Below the pieces are notes generated by a model. That model worked only from the letters and a program-made list of their open reading frames with translations, made no database searches and had not been told where the DNA came from. Made by a program: the position numbers and the translations under genes. 64,000 bases of DNA from Deltaproteobacteria bacterium (GTDB lineage Bacteria > Desulfobacterota > GWC2-55-46 > DRQE01), in the NCBI GenBank assembly GCA_015492245.1, contig WGFM01000002.1:1-64000 (forward strand). Direction: 5' to 3'. This document shows, in pieces, positions 62,450 through 64,000 of this stretch. Position 1 is the stretch's first letter; each line of letters starts with the position of its first letter.

Positions 62450-63610
62450 ATGAAAGCAAGGTTGATCCACGCGGTATTCTCTCTGCTCATGGTGTTTGTG
62501 CTGGCAGAGGCCTCCTATGGGTATATAGGGCTGTGTTGTGGCAAGTGTGGCGGAAACATGCCCATGAACATACCCGGCGGAGGCGTGCCAGAAACCCATG
62601 AGATGAGGTTCAAGATACAACCCATCTTCATGAAGATGGAAGGCCTGAGGGACGGCACAGACAGTGTCAGTGTGGACTCCCTCCTTGGCATGCCCTCTGC
62701 GGGTAAGTTCATGGCCGTCCCAGAGAGGATGGACATGCAGATGCTTAATCTGGCCGTGGGCTACAGCTTTACCGATGATTTCTTCGCAGGGCTCATGTTC
62801 ATGTGGATGAAGAAGGATATGGACATGAAGTTCAACGACATGATGAAGGGCATGTACGGAGAGGGCTATACCATGAAGAGTGAGGGGATGGCAGATACCA
62901 TGCTCATGACAAAGTATCGCCTATACACGGATGATCCCCTGATACCCACAAGCCAGGTATCGCTGCTTCTGGGGATGATGCTACCCACAGGCTCCATAGA
63001 TGAGAAGAACAAGGAGCATCCAGACCCTTTAAGAACAGACGAACTCCTGCCCTACGGGATGCAACTTGGCGGTGGCACATTTGACCCCCTACTGGGCATA
63101 CTGTACCAGGGCTCGAGTTCTCCCTGGTGGTGGGGTGCCAACCTGATCTACATACCCAGGTTGTACGATAATCCCAGGGACTGGCGCTGGGGCTCGGAGT
63201 TTCGTTATGATCTATACAGCATGTATCAGTTCCGTTACGACATGGTTGCCTATGCACAGCTCAATGGCAAGGTGCAGGGTAGAATAAAGGGAGAGATGGA
63301 TGTGGCCAGTGATGGCTCATCAGGCAGGGCAACAGATGGAGACCCAGCATCACCCTACATGAGCCCTGCATATGACCCCGACAACTACGGGGGCCATATA
63401 CTCCATACAACCCTGGGGCTTCAGTGGCAGCCTGTGCCCCTGCACATAATAGATGTGGGTGTGGCTCTGCCCATATACCAGGACCTCAATGGCCCCCAGA
63501 TGGAAGAGGACTGGAAGGTGATGTTCACATGGTATGTGGAGATACCAACCCCATCGAGTATAAGGTATACGGGCGAGAAAAAACAGGGCAGAAGCAGGCT
63601 CGGTTTCTGA
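62450..63610 (+). CDS. methionine-rich outer-membrane beta-barrel protein
   Basis: A 386-residue protein with a signal peptide and a barrel-like pattern of alternating strands, ending in RSRLGF with a terminal aromatic residue as in outer-membrane proteins. The mature N-terminus has CCGKCGGN. About 22 methionines occur in the first 120 mature residues, many as MxM or MKM, a pattern typical of copper-handling proteins. No close named family recognised; a porin-like transporter is likely. ATG 62450 was chosen over 62435 for its signal. Confidence 0.62.
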   Translation: MKARLIHAVFSLLMVFVLAEASYGYIGLCCGKCGGNMPMNIPGGGVPETHEMRFKIQPIFMKMEGLRDGTDSVSVDSLLGMPSAGKFMAVPERMDMQMLNLAVGYSFTDDFFAGLMFMWMKKDMDMKFNDMMKGMYGEGYTMKSEGMADTMLMTKYRLYTDDPLIPTSQVSLLLGMMLPTGSIDEKNKEHPDPLRTDELLPYGMQLGGGTFDPLLGILYQGSSSPWWWGANLIYIPRLYDNPRDWRWGSEFRYDLYSMYQFRYDMVAYAQLNGKVQGRIKGEMDVASDGSSGRATDGDPASPYMSPAYDPDNYGGHILHTTLGLQWQPVPLHIIDVGVALPIYQDLNGPQMEEDWKVMFTWYVEIPTPSSIRYTGEKKQGRSRLGF

Positions 63611-63638
63611 AGAAAAAAACACTTACGGAGGTAGTGCC

Positions 63639-63914
63639 ATGAGAAGGCTTTTGATACTGGCCATGATCCTTCTATTCCATGGATGCACCATGAGGCCAAC
63701 CCCCATTCCCGAGCCATCATCCACCGCGGCAACACTCTACAGGGAGAAATGCGGCATATGCCATGCGGTGCCACACCCAAAGCGGCATACCTACGAGCAG
63801 TGGCAACACATGATGGATGTGATGGAGAGACATGCCAGAAAGGGCGGCATGGTGCTCCTTACAGAAGAGGAGAAGGGTGTAATCCTTGAGTATCTTAAGA
63901 GGCACTCGAGGTAG
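63639..63914 (+). CDS. monoheme cytochrome c lipoprotein
   Basis: A 91-residue lipoprotein with a short signal and lipobox LLFHGC (Cys at about 16), then one heme site CGICH at about residues 38-42 (EKCGICHAVPHPK), followed by helical His/Met-rich sequence MMDVMERHARKGGM whose Met could be the axial ligand. It resembles small class I cytochromes. GGAGGTAGTGCC precedes the ATG. It follows the barrel gene by 28 bp. Confidence 0.78.
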   Translation: MRRLLILAMILLFHGCTMRPTPIPEPSSTAATLYREKCGICHAVPHPKRHTYEQWQHMMDVMERHARKGGMVLLTEEEKGVILEYLKRHSR

Positions 63915-63921
63915 GAAGACC

Positions 63922-64000
63922 ATGAAGAGACAGAGACTCATAATGGCTATACTGCTCTTTGCTACCGTGGGATTTGCAGGCCAATCCTGTGCCGATACTC
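63922..64000 (+). CDS. exported protein, truncated by the window end
   Basis: Begins ATG 63922 with AGGA just upstream, then a signal peptide (MKRQRLIMAILLFATVGFAG) and QSCADT before the window ends. It starts 7 bp after the cytochrome gene and so belongs to the same cluster. The mature function is not visible. Confidence 0.6.
   Translation, partial: MKRQRLIMAILLFATVGFAGQSCADT

Overview
The window looks like a chromosomal segment from a diderm (LPS-making) bacterium with respiratory c-type cytochromes. Basis: a long LPS inner-core/lipid A block, an outer-membrane barrel protein, four heme-c proteins, an NrfD-type quinone-linked redox module, CarD and a DapL-type lysine aminotransferase. Coding DNA is moderately GC-rich and strongly prefers AGG/AGA and ATA codons. 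Genes are packed with many ATGA or GTGA start/stop overlaps. A Nitrospirota- or Desulfobacterota-like host is my best guess, but it is an inference; no rRNA is present to test it.

Layout. 0-6.2 kb: peptide ABC importer operon (binding lipoprotein, two permeases, fused double ATPase). 6.3-11.2 kb: argF-argG, an FAH-family hydrolase, dapL, folK and a YHS-type metal-binding protein. 11.3-23.0 kb: LPS core/lipid A assembly (two radical SAM/SPASM proteins alternating with two heptosyltransferases, gmhB, five other glycosyl- or methyltransferases, an LpxL-type acyltransferase, a Trm112-like small protein, two WaaP-like kinases). 23.1-26.8 kb: heptose kinase hldE1, DUF4416, yicC, gmk, rpoZ, DUF302. 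26.8-30.5 kb, minus: aldehyde dehydrogenase, ferritin-like protein, class III aminotransferase, small lipoprotein. 30.7-35.6 kb: tRNA-Gly, YjbQ, SAM hydroxide adenosyltransferase, dtd, cytochrome c', a diguanylate cyclase, ftsY and a nitroreductase. 35.6-41.2 kb, minus: carD-PIN/TRAM and ispD-ispF-gltX-cysS. tRNA-Leu follows at 41.4 kb.

41.8-45.1 kb: a four-gene quinone-linked redox module (small Tat protein, four-cluster Fe-S protein, NrfD-like membrane subunit, tetraheme cytochrome). A 318-bp non-coding interval with extensive nested complementarity follows, then a chaperone/stress operon (dnaK, cbpA-like, a ClpC/ClpA-type unfoldase, tandem USP). 51.6-55.9 kb: mgtE, recO, glyQ, hemL. 55.9-57.4 kb: a TPR protein and a zinc-ribbon protein. 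57.4-59.1 kb: an AT-rich DpnII/DpnA-type GATC restriction-modification pair beside tRNA-Pro. 59.3-62.0 kb: a Sel1-repeat protein and an SLC6/NSS transporter with a 32-residue MetS-like partner. 62.0-64.0 kb: an envelope cluster (secreted His/Cys protein, methionine-rich barrel, monoheme lipoprotein, and an exported protein cut by the window edge).

Most promising for novelty: the structured interval before dnaK, the redox module lacking a catalytic subunit, the methionine-rich envelope cluster, the DpnA/DpnII pair without DpnM, and three promoters so close to start codons that leaderless mRNAs are likely. Function calls rest on motif recognition by eye; no database search was run.
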